Shown: positions 47,308 to 56,280 of the stretch, piece by piece | Position numbering within the stretch: position 1 is the first letter of the stretch | Layout: every line of letters begins with the position of its first letter | Origin: Novosphingobium pentaromativorans US6-1 | GTDB taxonomy: Bacteria > Pseudomonadota > Alphaproteobacteria > Sphingomonadales > Sphingomonadaceae | Assembly (NCBI RefSeq): GCF_000767465.1 | Contig: NZ_CP009291.1 | Coordinates: 2,001,501-2,065,500 of the forward strand | Length of the DNA stretch: 64,000 bases | Direction of reading: 5' to 3' | Position numbers and translations under genes: made by a program | Notes under the pieces: model-generated | Database searches by the model: none | What the model saw: only the letters and a program-made list of their open reading frames with translations | What the model was told of the DNA's origin: nothing

Positions 47308-47418
47308 GAGCTTGCTTCAAGACGCCCGGCATCGCAAGACACGATCTCTTCACGCTCCCGCGCGGCGACCGGAAAATCCACTCGTGCGGCCCGATCGCAG
47401 GTGAGTCCTGAATGCCAT

Positions 47419-47445
47419 GCAGAATGAAGCTCGGCTCCATTCTGC
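47419..47445. promoter_or_regulatory. hairpin/palindrome of unknown role
   Basis: GCAGAATGAAGC (47419-47430), loop TCG and GCTCCATTCTGC (47434-47445) pair with one mismatch. It could be an operator or a transcript hairpin. It lies in the gap ahead of the GntR gene. Confidence 0.4.
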
Positions 47446-47578
47446 GCACTTTTACTATACTTCCCGCTACACTACACGCTTTACCTTCGCCCGCGTTAGA
47501 GCATAGGGTGAAAGCAAGAGATACACGAGCAGGGAAGGGCGGACATCGGCGGAACGGATGCAAAAGCATTTTCTAGGA

Positions 47579-47592
47579 TTCAGGTACCGCAT
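47579..47592. promoter_or_regulatory. putative regulon box K1 (TTCAGGTACCGCAT)
   Basis: Eleven of 14 positions match. It is the first of a tandem pair sharing the direct repeat CAGGTACCGCA, 17 bp apart (K1 and K2). It lies about 290 bp upstream of the GntR/FCD start. Confidence 0.6.
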
Positions 47593-47595
47593 CAA

Positions 47596-47609
47596 TGCAG
47601 GTACCGCAA
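47596..47609. promoter_or_regulatory. putative regulon box K2 (TGCAGGTACCGCAA)
   Basis: Eleven of 14 positions match; the inner TGC-AGGTACC-GCA is close to a perfect palindrome. It is the second of the tandem pair, and the 17-bp spacing puts the two on nearly opposite faces of the helix. Confidence 0.6.
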
Positions 47610-47878
47610 ATTGTTCGGATCCGTCGACTCGCAGCGATGCAAGCGGTCGCGGCTGATTTGCACGGCGTGGTCTCCCTCGCCATCGGGCATGACCATCGCA
47701 TTTGCGCCAGAATCGCGCCGGTGCCGCGCCGAAGGCTGGTGCACACGTTCGCCAACGGCGTTGAAGACGCTTTTGCATACCCGGCACGATCCGTGCCGAC
47801 GCTGAAGGATCGAAGAACGGCAAGACCGTTGCGTTCGAGTGGCCCTGGCCGCCGAACGAAAGTTTGGAGTGGACACGA

Positions 47879-48664
47879 GTGAGTGAAGTCAAAAGCAAGC
47901 CCCGCAAGATCGGAGGCGCCTCGCTTGTCGATGAGGCCGCCAAGAAATTGCGCATTCTCGCGCTTTCCCGGGAGCATGGGGAGTTCCTAGGCTCCGAGGA
48001 AGAGATGATCGAACGGCTTCAGGTCAGCCGCCCGACCCTGCGGCAGGCATCGGCCCGGGTCGTGCAGGAGAACCTGGTCTCGATCAAGCGCGGCGTGGGC
48101 GGCGGCTATTTCGCGTCGCGCCCCGGTTCGCTGAGCGTCAGCCGGATGGCAGCGCTCTACCTGATGAGCCGCAATGCCGGCCTGTCCGAAACGACGGCGG
48201 CCATGAAGCCGATCCGCGCCGAGCTTGCCATGCGCGCTGCCGCCTGCACGGATGCAGAGCTGCGGGCCAAGCTTCGCAATTTCATCGAGCAACAGACCGC
48301 GGCCTTGTCAGCGTACACCGACTCGGACGAAGACAGCCAAGGCTATCGCGAGTTCCTGCGCAGTGAGCGCGAATTCGGTCAGATTCTCGGTGCGATGAGC
48401 CAGAATTCGGTGTTGATCCTGCTGCTCGAAATTCTCTACGATTTTTCCTCGCAACTGCGCCGTGGACAGGACGTGCTGATCGACCGTCCCGACCGCGTTC
48501 GCACTTATCGCGAGCTGCGCCTGAAGCTGGCAAATACAATCCTCGAGGGCGATGTCGAGATGGCGGAACTGGCAAGCCATCGCTGCTCGACCACGATCGA
48601 TGAATGGATGGACGAGGGCCTGAAGAACACCATGTTTACCGATACGGTCCTCCACGATGACTAA
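47879..48664 (+). CDS. GntR/FadR-type (FCD domain) transcriptional regulator
   Basis: A 261-residue regulator. The N-terminal winged helix (about 20-85) contains GSEEEMIERLQVSRPTLRQ, then ENLVSIKRGVGGGYF for the wing. A C-terminal all-helical FCD-like ligand domain (about 100-240) follows. FCD regulators typically bind an acid or acyl-CoA and release short palindromes. With tandem copies of the 14-bp box upstream, it is the best candidate regulator for the whole cluster. GTG at 47879 has GGAG 9 bases upstream. It overlaps the next gene by 8 bp. Confidence 0.9.
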   Translation: MSEVKSKPRKIGGASLVDEAAKKLRILALSREHGEFLGSEEEMIERLQVSRPTLRQASARVVQENLVSIKRGVGGGYFASRPGSLSVSRMAALYLMSRNAGLSETTAAMKPIRAELAMRAAACTDAELRAKLRNFIEQQTAALSAYTDSDEDSQGYREFLRSEREFGQILGAMSQNSVLILLLEILYDFSSQLRRGQDVLIDRPDRVRTYRELRLKLANTILEGDVEMAELASHRCSTTIDEWMDEGLKNTMFTDTVLHDD

Positions 48665-49466
48665 GCGCGCAGCGATCGAGGCCCTGTGTGACGACCTGCT
48701 GGCGGAGTGCCGCGAGCTGGATCGATTCGTCTCTGCCCTGTCCGACGAGGACTGGACGGCCGTTACGCCGTTCTTCGCCTGGACGGTGCGCGACCAGATA
48801 CTGCACTTGCATCAGGTGGACCGCTTCGGCCTCGTCTCGCTGGCCGGTGCGGACGACTTCCGCGCGCTTGTCACCGAAGTGCGGGCAAGGCAGGCGGAAG
48901 GGCTCGAGCTGTCGGAGCAGGTGCGCCGGGAATTTGCCGGGTCCAGCCATGCCAAAGTCCTGGAAACCTGGCGACAGGGCTATGAACGCATTTGCGCAGA
49001 GCTGCGCGCGGCGGCAGATGGATACCGCATCGCCTGGTTCGGCCCCGAAATGGGCATCGCCTCCTTTGCCACCGCCCGGCTCATGGAAGTCTGGGCACAC
49101 GGGCAGGACATCTATGACCTGTTCGGCGTGAAGCGCGAGCCCACCGACCGCATCCGCCATATTTGCGAAATAGGTGTCCGCACCTTCGGTTGGTCGTTTC
49201 GCAACCGCGGGCTTGAGGTGCCGAAGCGGCCCCAGGTCATGCTCGTTGCCCCTTCCGGCGAGGAACTGCGCTGGGATGGCGAAAGCGACGAAGTGGTGAG
49301 CGGCCCCGCCCTGGACTTCGCGATGGTCGTAACCCAGCGGCGTTCGCCGCAAGACACCCGCCTCGTCGCCAGCGGTCCCGCTGCAAGCCAGTGGCTGGAC
49401 ATTGCGCAATGCTTCGCGGGTCCGCCGCAGACGCCGGCGGCAACCGGTTCCCGCCCCCCGATTTGA
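48657..49466 (+). CDS. TIGR03084-type DinB-like metal-binding protein
   Basis: A 269-residue protein of the maleylpyruvate isomerase/DinB-like four-helix group (TIGR03084 type). Possible metal ligands are His in ILHLHQVDRFG (about 48-58) and His in LMEVWAHGQDIYD. Such proteins are thiol-dependent transferases or isomerases in actinobacteria; the reaction here is unknown. The start ATG at 48657 lies inside the GntR gene's final codons (8-bp overlap), so it is translated with the regulator. An SDR gene follows after 42 bp. Confidence 0.82.
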   Translation: MTKRAAIEALCDDLLAECRELDRFVSALSDEDWTAVTPFFAWTVRDQILHLHQVDRFGLVSLAGADDFRALVTEVRARQAEGLELSEQVRREFAGSSHAKVLETWRQGYERICAELRAAADGYRIAWFGPEMGIASFATARLMEVWAHGQDIYDLFGVKREPTDRIRHICEIGVRTFGWSFRNRGLEVPKRPQVMLVAPSGEELRWDGESDEVVSGPALDFAMVVTQRRSPQDTRLVASGPAASQWLDIAQCFAGPPQTPAATGSRPPI

Positions 49467-49508
49467 CGGGCGCGGGCCGCATTCAAGAACATCAATTGGA
49501 GAAAGAAT

Positions 49509-50261
49509 GTGACTCAGGATTTTGAGGGCTTGAACGTGCTTGTCACCGGTGCGGCATCGGGACTGGGCCGTGCGACAGCGCTGGAGTTTGCAGGTCGCGG
49601 TGCGTCCCTGACCCTGGTCGACGTGAACGCGGAAGGCCTCGACGAAACCCGCAAGGCCTGCGAAGCCAAGGGCGCGAAGGCAATCACGGTTCCTACCGAT
49701 CTTTCCGACGCCGAAGCCTGCATGGCGCCGGTTCCGGCCGCGATAGACGCCTTCGGGAGGCTCGATGCCCTGATCAACGTGGCCGGAATGCTGGTCTTCA
49801 ACCATTTCCCCGACACCACGGTGGCCCAATTCGACAAGGTCTTTGCCATCAATGTCCGCGCTCCGTTCCTGCTCATCCAGTCAGCGCTTCCCCATTTGCT
49901 GGAAAGCGAGGGCGCGGTGGTCAATGTCGCATCGGCTTCCGGAGTGATGGGCCACGCCTATACCACCGCCTACGGCGCGACGAAGGGCGCGGTCATCGCG
50001 ATGACCAAGAACCTGGCCACCGAATACTGGAAATCGCCGTTGCGCATCAATGCCGTAGCGCCCGGAGCGATGATGACGCCGATGGCAAGCGCGACGAAGA
50101 TGGACGAGACCTACGACATGCAACTGATCGCCAAGGGCATCGGCGCGCGGGAAATCGCCAGGCCCGAGGATCTGTGCGAGATTATCGCCTACCTCGCTTC
50201 GCCGCGGAACAAGCGCGTGCACGGGCAGGTCTATTCGATCGACCAGGGCGTGACCGCCTGA
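49509..50261 (+). CDS. SDR family oxidoreductase
   Basis: A 250-residue classical short-chain dehydrogenase. The cofactor motif is TGAASGLG with LVDVNAEG (NAD preference), and the active site has Ser in NVASASG and Tyr/Lys in YGATKGA. NVAGM replaces the usual NNAG. GTG at 49509 has GGAG 7 bases upstream, and an overlapping ATG at 49507 is out of frame. It is the third gene of the regulator operon. The substrate is an alcohol or ketone on an unknown intermediate. Confidence 0.92.
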   Translation: MTQDFEGLNVLVTGAASGLGRATALEFAGRGASLTLVDVNAEGLDETRKACEAKGAKAITVPTDLSDAEACMAPVPAAIDAFGRLDALINVAGMLVFNHFPDTTVAQFDKVFAINVRAPFLLIQSALPHLLESEGAVVNVASASGVMGHAYTTAYGATKGAVIAMTKNLATEYWKSPLRINAVAPGAMMTPMASATKMDETYDMQLIAKGIGAREIARPEDLCEIIAYLASPRNKRVHGQVYSIDQGVTA

Positions 50262-50335
50262 TCACACCTTCGCGCATGCCTTGATGACATTGCCGATGCG
50301 AAGGCCGAGCAGATGAGGCTTGATCGCGTCGGCAA

Positions 50336-50349
50336 TTCCTGTATCTCAA
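50336..50349. promoter_or_regulatory. putative regulon box L (TTCCTGTATCTCAA)
   Basis: Eleven of 14 positions match. It is the exact reverse complement of box G at 33955-33968. It lies 20 bp upstream of the ligase start at 50370. Confidence 0.7.
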
Positions 50350-50369
50350 TAAGGGGAACAGGATGAGAC

Positions 50370-51890
50370 ATGTCACGACAACTTCACTCCATCATTGCTC
50401 AGGCCCTCGCCGGTGACGGCGAAAAGGTCGCCCTAAGCTACAAAGGCCGCGACATTCGCTGGTCTTATCTGCGCAAGTTCGCCGAAGAGCTAGAGGACCT
50501 GCTGCAGCAGGCTGGGCTTGGCGAAGCGCAGCAGATCGGCTTCGTGCCGCGCAACCGGCCAGCTTTCGCGGCAGCGATGCTGGCGTTGCTGGCCGGTCGC
50601 CGCACTATCGTCATGGCCTATGCCTTCCAGTCTCCCGAAGCGATCGCCGCGGACCTCAGAAAGCTGAACCTGCCCGCCGTGATCGCGGACGAGCAGGACT
50701 GGACAGAGGAAACGCTGGCCGCCCTTTCTCCCGGCGCACTGGCCATTTCGCTTGCATCCGATCTGGATGCGGACGAGCCGGTGAAACTGATCGCCGGAGA
50801 CCTCAAGGCCGACCGTTCGGGTACGGCGCAGCCGACCGCAGAACCCATGGTCGAGATGCTGACCAGCGGCACGACCGGCGCGCCCAAGCGCTCGCCCATG
50901 CGATTCTCCACGATCGAGACGGCAGTCCTGGCGCAAGGCGTGCTCGAACAGGTCGGCACGGACAATGAGGAAGGCGATCCGGGTACGGTCAATTTCCCCC
51001 TCAGCAATATCTCGGGCATCTATTCCTACCTGCCTTATGCGGTGTCGCGCCGCCTGGTGCTGTTTCAGGAAAAGTTCAATCTGGATGACTGGCTGGCCTT
51101 CGTCGACCGCCATCAGCCGACTACGGTAGTCATCCCTCCGGCAGGCGTGCGCATGCTGCTGGACCGAAAGGACGTGCCTGACGATGCGCTGAAAAGCGTG
51201 AAGTACGTGCAGGTCGGCACGGCTGCGGTCGACGTAGATTCGCACAAGGCATTCGAAAAGCGATTCGGCGTGGCGATCCTGCTGTCCTATGGCGCGACCG
51301 AATTCTGCGGCGCGGCCACGACGATGACGGCTGCGCAGTACGAGCAGTTCGGCGAAGCGAAATTCGGCAGCGTCGGCAAGCCGACCGGACAGAACATCGT
51401 CAGGATCGTCGATCCCGAAACGCGTGCTCAGCTGCCCGCAGGCGAAACCGGCCTGATCGAAGTCAAGATTCCCATGCTGGGCGACGATTTCATCCGCACG
51501 ACCGACCTGGGCATGCTGGACGAGGACGGGTTCCTGTTCCATCGCGGCCGTAACGACGGTGTGATCGTGCGGGGCGGCTTCAAGATCATGCCCGGCACGA
51601 TCGAAAGCGTCATCAACCGCATCGAAGGCGTGGCCGTGAGCAGCGTGGTGGGTGCCCCTAACCGGCGGCTGGGCGAAGTGCCCGTTGCCCTGATCGAGAT
51701 GCAGCCGGGCCACGAACCGCTGCCTGCGGCCGAAGTGGAAAAGGCGATTCGCGCTGCACTTCCGGCCACCAACGTGCCGGTGGCCTATCTTTTCCCGACT
51801 GAATTGCCGCGCACCCCTTCGCTGAAGATCGATCTGAAGACGGTGAAGAAAATGGCTGCCGATGCGGTCGATGAAGGAGCGAAGGTGTGA
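50370..51890 (+). CDS. AMP-dependent acyl-CoA ligase (sister of 20614-22116)
   Basis: A 506-residue ANL ligase. It has TSGTTGAPKRSPM, YGATEFCGAA, RTTDLGMLD and GRNDGVIVRGGFKIMPGTIE, ending PRTPSLKIDLKTVKK. The PKRxP P-loop and PRTPSLK terminus match the ligase at 20614, so the two form a distinct pair that may handle related acids. The gene has its own box just upstream and is the first of a four-gene rightward operon with a fused dehydrogenase and a dehydrogenase pair. Its GTGA overlap with the next gene suggests coupling. Confidence 0.9.
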   Translation: MSRQLHSIIAQALAGDGEKVALSYKGRDIRWSYLRKFAEELEDLLQQAGLGEAQQIGFVPRNRPAFAAAMLALLAGRRTIVMAYAFQSPEAIAADLRKLNLPAVIADEQDWTEETLAALSPGALAISLASDLDADEPVKLIAGDLKADRSGTAQPTAEPMVEMLTSGTTGAPKRSPMRFSTIETAVLAQGVLEQVGTDNEEGDPGTVNFPLSNISGIYSYLPYAVSRRLVLFQEKFNLDDWLAFVDRHQPTTVVIPPAGVRMLLDRKDVPDDALKSVKYVQVGTAAVDVDSHKAFEKRFGVAILLSYGATEFCGAATTMTAAQYEQFGEAKFGSVGKPTGQNIVRIVDPETRAQLPAGETGLIEVKIPMLGDDFIRTTDLGMLDEDGFLFHRGRNDGVIVRGGFKIMPGTIESVINRIEGVAVSSVVGAPNRRLGEVPVALIEMQPGHEPLPAAEVEKAIRAALPATNVPVAYLFPTELPRTPSLKIDLKTVKKMAADAVDEGAKV

Positions 51891-54070
51891 ACCTTTCCCT
51901 TTCCGAAGACCAGACCATCCTAGCCGACGAATTCCGCAAGTTCTTTGCCAGCGAAAGCGCGATGGAGCGTGTACGCGCCGCCGAAGAGAAGATGGGCGGC
52001 TTCGATCCGGAATTGTGGCGCTCGCTCGGCGAGATGGGCGCGCTTGCCATGCGCATCCCCGGCGAAGACGGCTTCGGGTTGTTCGAGGCCGGGCTGGTGG
52101 CCTTCGAAGCCGGTCGGCAATTGGCCAGCGGCCCTCTGGTGGAAGCCATCCTCGCGGCAAGGCTGCTTGCGCAACTTGGGGGACCTGAGGACCTCATCGC
52201 CCTGGCCTCTACCGGCGAGGCCGTCGTGACGCTGGCGCTGCACGAGGCCGCCGTCGGCGCGCAGATCGTTCCGGGCGGCGCGGTGGCCGACGCCATCCTC
52301 GTGCTGTCGGGCGACGAGGTCCGCCTTGTTCGCGAGATTGTCGGAAAGGCTCCCGACAATCTCGGCGGTCAGCCGCTTGCGCCCATCGACCTGTCCGACA
52401 AGGGCGAAATCCTTGCATCGGACGGCGATGCACGCGCGGCATTTCTTGCCGGGCTTGAGGAATGGAAGATCCTCACCGCCGCCTGGATGGCAGGCGCCGG
52501 GCTTCGCGCCCTTGAGCTGGCGGGAGAATACGCCAAGGAACGCGAGCAATTCGGCCGCGCCATTGCCACTTTCCAGGCCGTTGCCCATCCACTGGCCGAC
52601 ATGGCCGCGGAAATGACCGGAGCCGACCTGGCCTGGCGCTGGGCCGTTGCTGAAGTCGCTCAGGGCGGCGGCAAGGCGGCAGCCGCCGCGCCAATGGCAT
52701 TCTGGTTTGCCGCACAGGCCTCTTCACAGGCCGTGTACCGGGCCCAGCATACATTCGGCGGATATGGCCTCGCGCTCGAATACGATATCCAGCTCTATGT
52801 CCGCCGCGCGCGGGCAGCCGCCGCGATCCTTGGCGATCCGCGCGATCAGTTGATCACGGCCGGCCGCCGCTTGTGGCTGGACGAAACCGCAGCCCTGCCC
52901 GAAACCGGCCACCCGGGCATCGAATTCGGTTACGGCGAAGCGGCAGAGGCTTTCGCGCAGGAAACCCGAGAATTCTTTCAGCGCGAACTGACCGACGAAT
53001 ATCGCGCGAACGCACATTTCTCCTATGACGGCCACGATTGGGACCTGAACCGGAAAATGGGCGAAGCGCGCCTCCTGTTTCCCAGCTGGCCCGAGGAATT
53101 CGGCGGGCGCGGTCTTGACGATCTCGCCACCGCCGCCGCGCTGCAGGTGTGGGAAGACGAAGGCGTCACCTCCCACTCGCAATATGTCTCGAACCTTGTC
53201 GGCCATTCGCTCATCCATTTCGGATCGGACGAAGTGAAGCGCGACATCGTGCCGCGCCTCGCCAAGGGCGAAATCATCTCGTGCCTCGGCTTCTCGGAAC
53301 CCCATTCTGGCAGTGACGTCTTCGCAGCCAAGACGCGAGCCCGAAAGGACGGCGACGACTGGATCATCGACGGGCAGAAGATGTGGACGAGCGGCGCCAA
53401 CCTGGCCCACCACGCCTTCCTGCTCGCGCGCACCGATCCCGACGCGCCCAAGCACAAGGGCATGACCGTGTTTCTCGTGCCGCTCGACGATCCGGGCGTG
53501 GAAATTCATCCCGTCCACACCTTCCAGGACGAGCGGACCAATGCGACGTTTTATGAAAACGTGCGCGTTCCCGATTCCTATCGCATCGGCCCGGTCAATG
53601 GCGGGCTGCAGGTGATGGGCTTCGCCCTGATGATCGAGCAAGGCGGCGGCGGTTTCGTCGGGCCGCATCGCCACGCAGTGGAATCCGCCGTCGAATGGGC
53701 GCGCGAAGCCAGCCGCAGCGGCCGCAAGGCGATCGAGAACCCGCGCGTGCTCGAACGCATCGCCGCGGCGGCGACGCGCAACACGGTTTCCTACCTACTG
53801 TACTGGCGCGCCTTATGGCTGAAGACCCAGGGCACAGACCGCGCGGCCGGACCGATGAGCAAGCTCTACGGCTCGGAAGCGCTTCTCAAGGACGCGGTCG
53901 ACCTGTTCGAACTCGCAGCTCCCGACACTCTGCTGCGCGGCAAGCATGGCGCACGGCGGCTTGAACATGAAATGCGGCACGCATCCGTTACCACGGTCTA
54001 TGGCGGCACCAGCGAGGTCCACCGCAGCCAGGTGGCGGAAGCCTTCTTCGGCCTGCCGAAAAGCCGCTGA
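51887..54070 (+). CDS. fused two-domain acyl-CoA dehydrogenase (FadE34-like)
   Basis: A 727-residue protein made of two complete dehydrogenase units. The first (about 1-340) is beta-type, ending GGYGLALEYDIQLYVRRAR. The second (about 350-727) is alpha-type, with CLGFSEPHSGSDVFAAKT and WIIDGQKMWTSGAN, and YGGTSEVHRS in place of the MCAD-type glutamate; LMIEQGGGGF offers the alternative base. Single-chain fusions of this kind (FadE34/ChsE3) act on steroid side-chain CoA thioesters. It starts at GTG overlapping the ligase stop by 4 bp and precedes an alpha/beta pair. Confidence 0.9.
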   Translation: MNLSLSEDQTILADEFRKFFASESAMERVRAAEEKMGGFDPELWRSLGEMGALAMRIPGEDGFGLFEAGLVAFEAGRQLASGPLVEAILAARLLAQLGGPEDLIALASTGEAVVTLALHEAAVGAQIVPGGAVADAILVLSGDEVRLVREIVGKAPDNLGGQPLAPIDLSDKGEILASDGDARAAFLAGLEEWKILTAAWMAGAGLRALELAGEYAKEREQFGRAIATFQAVAHPLADMAAEMTGADLAWRWAVAEVAQGGGKAAAAAPMAFWFAAQASSQAVYRAQHTFGGYGLALEYDIQLYVRRARAAAAILGDPRDQLITAGRRLWLDETAALPETGHPGIEFGYGEAAEAFAQETREFFQRELTDEYRANAHFSYDGHDWDLNRKMGEARLLFPSWPEEFGGRGLDDLATAAALQVWEDEGVTSHSQYVSNLVGHSLIHFGSDEVKRDIVPRLAKGEIISCLGFSEPHSGSDVFAAKTRARKDGDDWIIDGQKMWTSGANLAHHAFLLARTDPDAPKHKGMTVFLVPLDDPGVEIHPVHTFQDERTNATFYENVRVPDSYRIGPVNGGLQVMGFALMIEQGGGGFVGPHRHAVESAVEWAREASRSGRKAIENPRVLERIAAAATRNTVSYLLYWRALWLKTQGTDRAAGPMSKLYGSEALLKDAVDLFELAAPDTLLRGKHGARRLEHEMRHASVTTVYGGTSEVHRSQVAEAFFGLPKSR

Positions 54071-54082
54071 GGACACGACACA

Positions 54083-55261
54083 ATGCGCCTGATAGAAGAC
54101 CCCAAACTTGACCGCTTCCGGGCTGAATGCCGCGACTGGCTGCAGGACAACGTCCCCACGGCCAAGCGACCGCCCGACGGGCTTGCCCTGCGCGAATACG
54201 ATCTGGCCTGGCAACGCACCCAGTACGAAGGGGGCTGGGCCGGTGTTTCCTGGCCAAAGGAATATGGCGGGCGCGGCCTGTCGGTGCTGGAACAGCTGAT
54301 CTGGCACGAGGAATACGCCCGCGCCGGCGCTCCGCCATCGGCTTCGATGTTCGTCGCGCTCAGCCATGCCGGGCCCACTTTGATCGTTCAGGGCTCCGAC
54401 GAACAGAAGCAGCGCTATCTGCCCAAGATCCTCAAGGGCGAGGAAAACTGGTGTCAGGGCTTCTCCGAACCGGGCGCGGGATCGGACCTCGCCTCGCTCA
54501 AGACGCGCGGCGTAGTCGACGGCGATCATCTCGTCGTCACGGGCACGAAGATCTGGACCAGCTATGCCGAGGGCGCCAACCGGCAGGAACTGCTCGTGCG
54601 GACCGATCCCGAGCAGCCGCGCCATCGCGGGCTAACGTGGATCGTGTGCGACATGGACTTGCCCGGCATCGACATCCGCCCGATCACCGCCATGTCAGGC
54701 GTAACCCATTTCGCGCAGGTCTTCTACGACGAGGTCCGCATCCCGCTTGCCAACGTGGTAGGCGAGATCAACAAGGGCTGGGCCATCGCGATGACCACGC
54801 TGGGCTTCGAACGCGGCACCGGCACCATTGCCCACCAGATCGAGCTGGCCAATGGGGTCGAACGCCTGATCGAGGTAGCTGGCGAAACGACTGACCCGGA
54901 AACCGGACGCTCCCTGCTGGACGACGATGCCGTTGCCGCCAGGCTGGCGGGGCTTCGGGCAGAAGTGATGGCGCTGCGTTCGCTGACCGTTGCCTCGGTT
55001 TCGCGCGGAATGCGCGAAGAGGTTCCGGGCGCGGAAGGCAATATCCCCGCTCTCTATTTCGGAGAGCTGACCCGGCGCGTGAACGGCGCGGCGCTCGAAA
55101 TACTGGGCCCCGCGGCACTGGCGCGCGACGGCGAGCATAACTGGCCGCTGCATTACCTGGAATCGTTCAAGTGGGCGATCGGCGGAGGCACATCGGAAAT
55201 TCGCCGCAACGTGATCGGCGAACGCGTGCTTGGCCTGCCCCGTGGACCCCGAGCCATATGA
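54083..55261 (+). CDS. acyl-CoA dehydrogenase, large/alpha-type subunit
   Basis: A 392-residue FAD-dependent dehydrogenase. It shows WCQGFSEPGAGSDLASLKTRG and LVVTGTKIWTSY. The probable catalytic glutamate lies in TLGFERGTGT, with IGGGTSEIRRN at the MCAD position. It follows the fused dehydrogenase by 12 bp and overlaps the next gene by 4 bp (ATGA), which encodes a beta-type partner. This is the third alpha/beta pair of the window. The succession of three different desaturase forms in one region suggests stepwise shortening of a side chain or ring fragment. Confidence 0.92.
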   Translation: MRLIEDPKLDRFRAECRDWLQDNVPTAKRPPDGLALREYDLAWQRTQYEGGWAGVSWPKEYGGRGLSVLEQLIWHEEYARAGAPPSASMFVALSHAGPTLIVQGSDEQKQRYLPKILKGEENWCQGFSEPGAGSDLASLKTRGVVDGDHLVVTGTKIWTSYAEGANRQELLVRTDPEQPRHRGLTWIVCDMDLPGIDIRPITAMSGVTHFAQVFYDEVRIPLANVVGEINKGWAIAMTTLGFERGTGTIAHQIELANGVERLIEVAGETTDPETGRSLLDDDAVAARLAGLRAEVMALRSLTVASVSRGMREEVPGAEGNIPALYFGELTRRVNGAALEILGPAALARDGEHNWPLHYLESFKWAIGGGTSEIRRNVIGERVLGLPRGPRAI

Positions 55262-56229
55262 GCCGCGACATGATAATCGACCTTCACCCGACAGAAGACC
55301 AGCAGATGATTGCCGACTCCATCGGCGCGATGCTGGCCGATACGCTTCCGGTCTCGCGCCTGCGCGAGAAGGATGCCTGGGCCGCCGCACCCGAAGTGGC
55401 GATGTGGAAGGACTTTGCCGAACTCGGCCTTTTCGCAATGGCCCTGCCGGAGGATGAGGGCGGTGCCGGCTATGGCCTTTGCGAAGAACTGGTCGCAGCG
55501 CGCGAACTGGGCCGCGTCCTGGCATCGCCATCGCTGCTTGCGCAGATTGCCGCAGTCCATCTTGCCTCGGGCGACGACCGCGCCGCGCTCGTGTCCGGAG
55601 ACAAGCGGGCCGCTTTCGCAACTCCCGGTGTGGATGGCGCGCTCTACCTCTATGACGGAGTCGGAGCCGACTTTGTCGTCGTGCTCGACAGCGGCGTTTC
55701 GCTGCACAAGGCAGATGGGTTCGACTGGTCCGAGGCGGTCGCGATGGACGAGACGGTCTCGATCAGGCGCGCGTCCCCGGCCCCCGCGCCCGGGAACCGC
55801 GACGCCATGGCGGACCGGGTTTCGCTGCTGATCAGCGCAGCACTGGCAGGCATGGCGCAAGCGGCAACCGAACTTGCCGTCGAATATGCCGGTCAACGCG
55901 AACAGTTCGGCCAACCCATCGGGTCTTTCCAGGCGATCAAGCACGCGCTGGCCGACATGCGGGTGCGCGCCGATGCGGCAGATTCACAATCGCGCGTGGC
56001 CGCCGTGGCCTTTGGCCTGGGCGGGAACGACCGGCGCGAAGTGGCCGCTGCGCGCTGGCTGGCCGGCAATGCGGCCTTGGAAAACGCCAGGGCAGGCATC
56101 CAGGTACACGGCGGCATGGGTTTCACCGCCGAGTGCGACGCACATCTGTTCCTGAAGCGCGCCCACCTGTTCGCAAGTCTGGGCAGCAGCCGTCGAGGCG
56201 AGGAGCGCAGGCTGATCGCTTCAGCCTGA
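55258..56229 (+). CDS. acyl-CoA dehydrogenase, small/beta-type subunit
   Basis: A 323-residue dehydrogenase-fold protein, shorter than the other two beta-type subunits (354 and 369). It ends with IQVHGGMGFTAECDAHLFLKRAH, the family motif. It begins at an ATGA overlap with the alpha gene; a second in-frame ATG lies 12 bp later. It completes the operon and converges on the SDR gene at 56281. It probably forms a heterotetramer with the preceding product. Confidence 0.9.
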   Translation: MSRDMIIDLHPTEDQQMIADSIGAMLADTLPVSRLREKDAWAAAPEVAMWKDFAELGLFAMALPEDEGGAGYGLCEELVAARELGRVLASPSLLAQIAAVHLASGDDRAALVSGDKRAAFATPGVDGALYLYDGVGADFVVVLDSGVSLHKADGFDWSEAVAMDETVSIRRASPAPAPGNRDAMADRVSLLISAALAGMAQAATELAVEYAGQREQFGQPIGSFQAIKHALADMRVRADAADSQSRVAAVAFGLGGNDRREVAAARWLAGNAALENARAGIQVHGGMGFTAECDAHLFLKRAHLFASLGSSRRGEERRLIASA

Positions 56230-56280
56230 CGGCTGGAACGAGAACGGCCGCAAGAACGGTATCGGCTCGGCCGCGACGGA

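Larger units (their letters stand above)
47279..47878. other. 600-bp gene-free regulatory region ahead of GntR/FCD gene
   Basis: I see no convincing gene here; the open frames on both strands lack family features and codon bias. The stretch contains three regulon boxes (J, K1, K2), a near-perfect 27-nt hairpin, and a relatively AT-rich patch around 47450-47490. It separates a leftward small gene from the rightward regulator operon. Confidence 0.6.

Noticed and set aside
47467..47977. Several 90-160 codon frames on both strands ahead of the GntR gene
   Set aside because: They overlap each other, lack ribosome sites and resemble no family, so the stretch was left as regulatory DNA.
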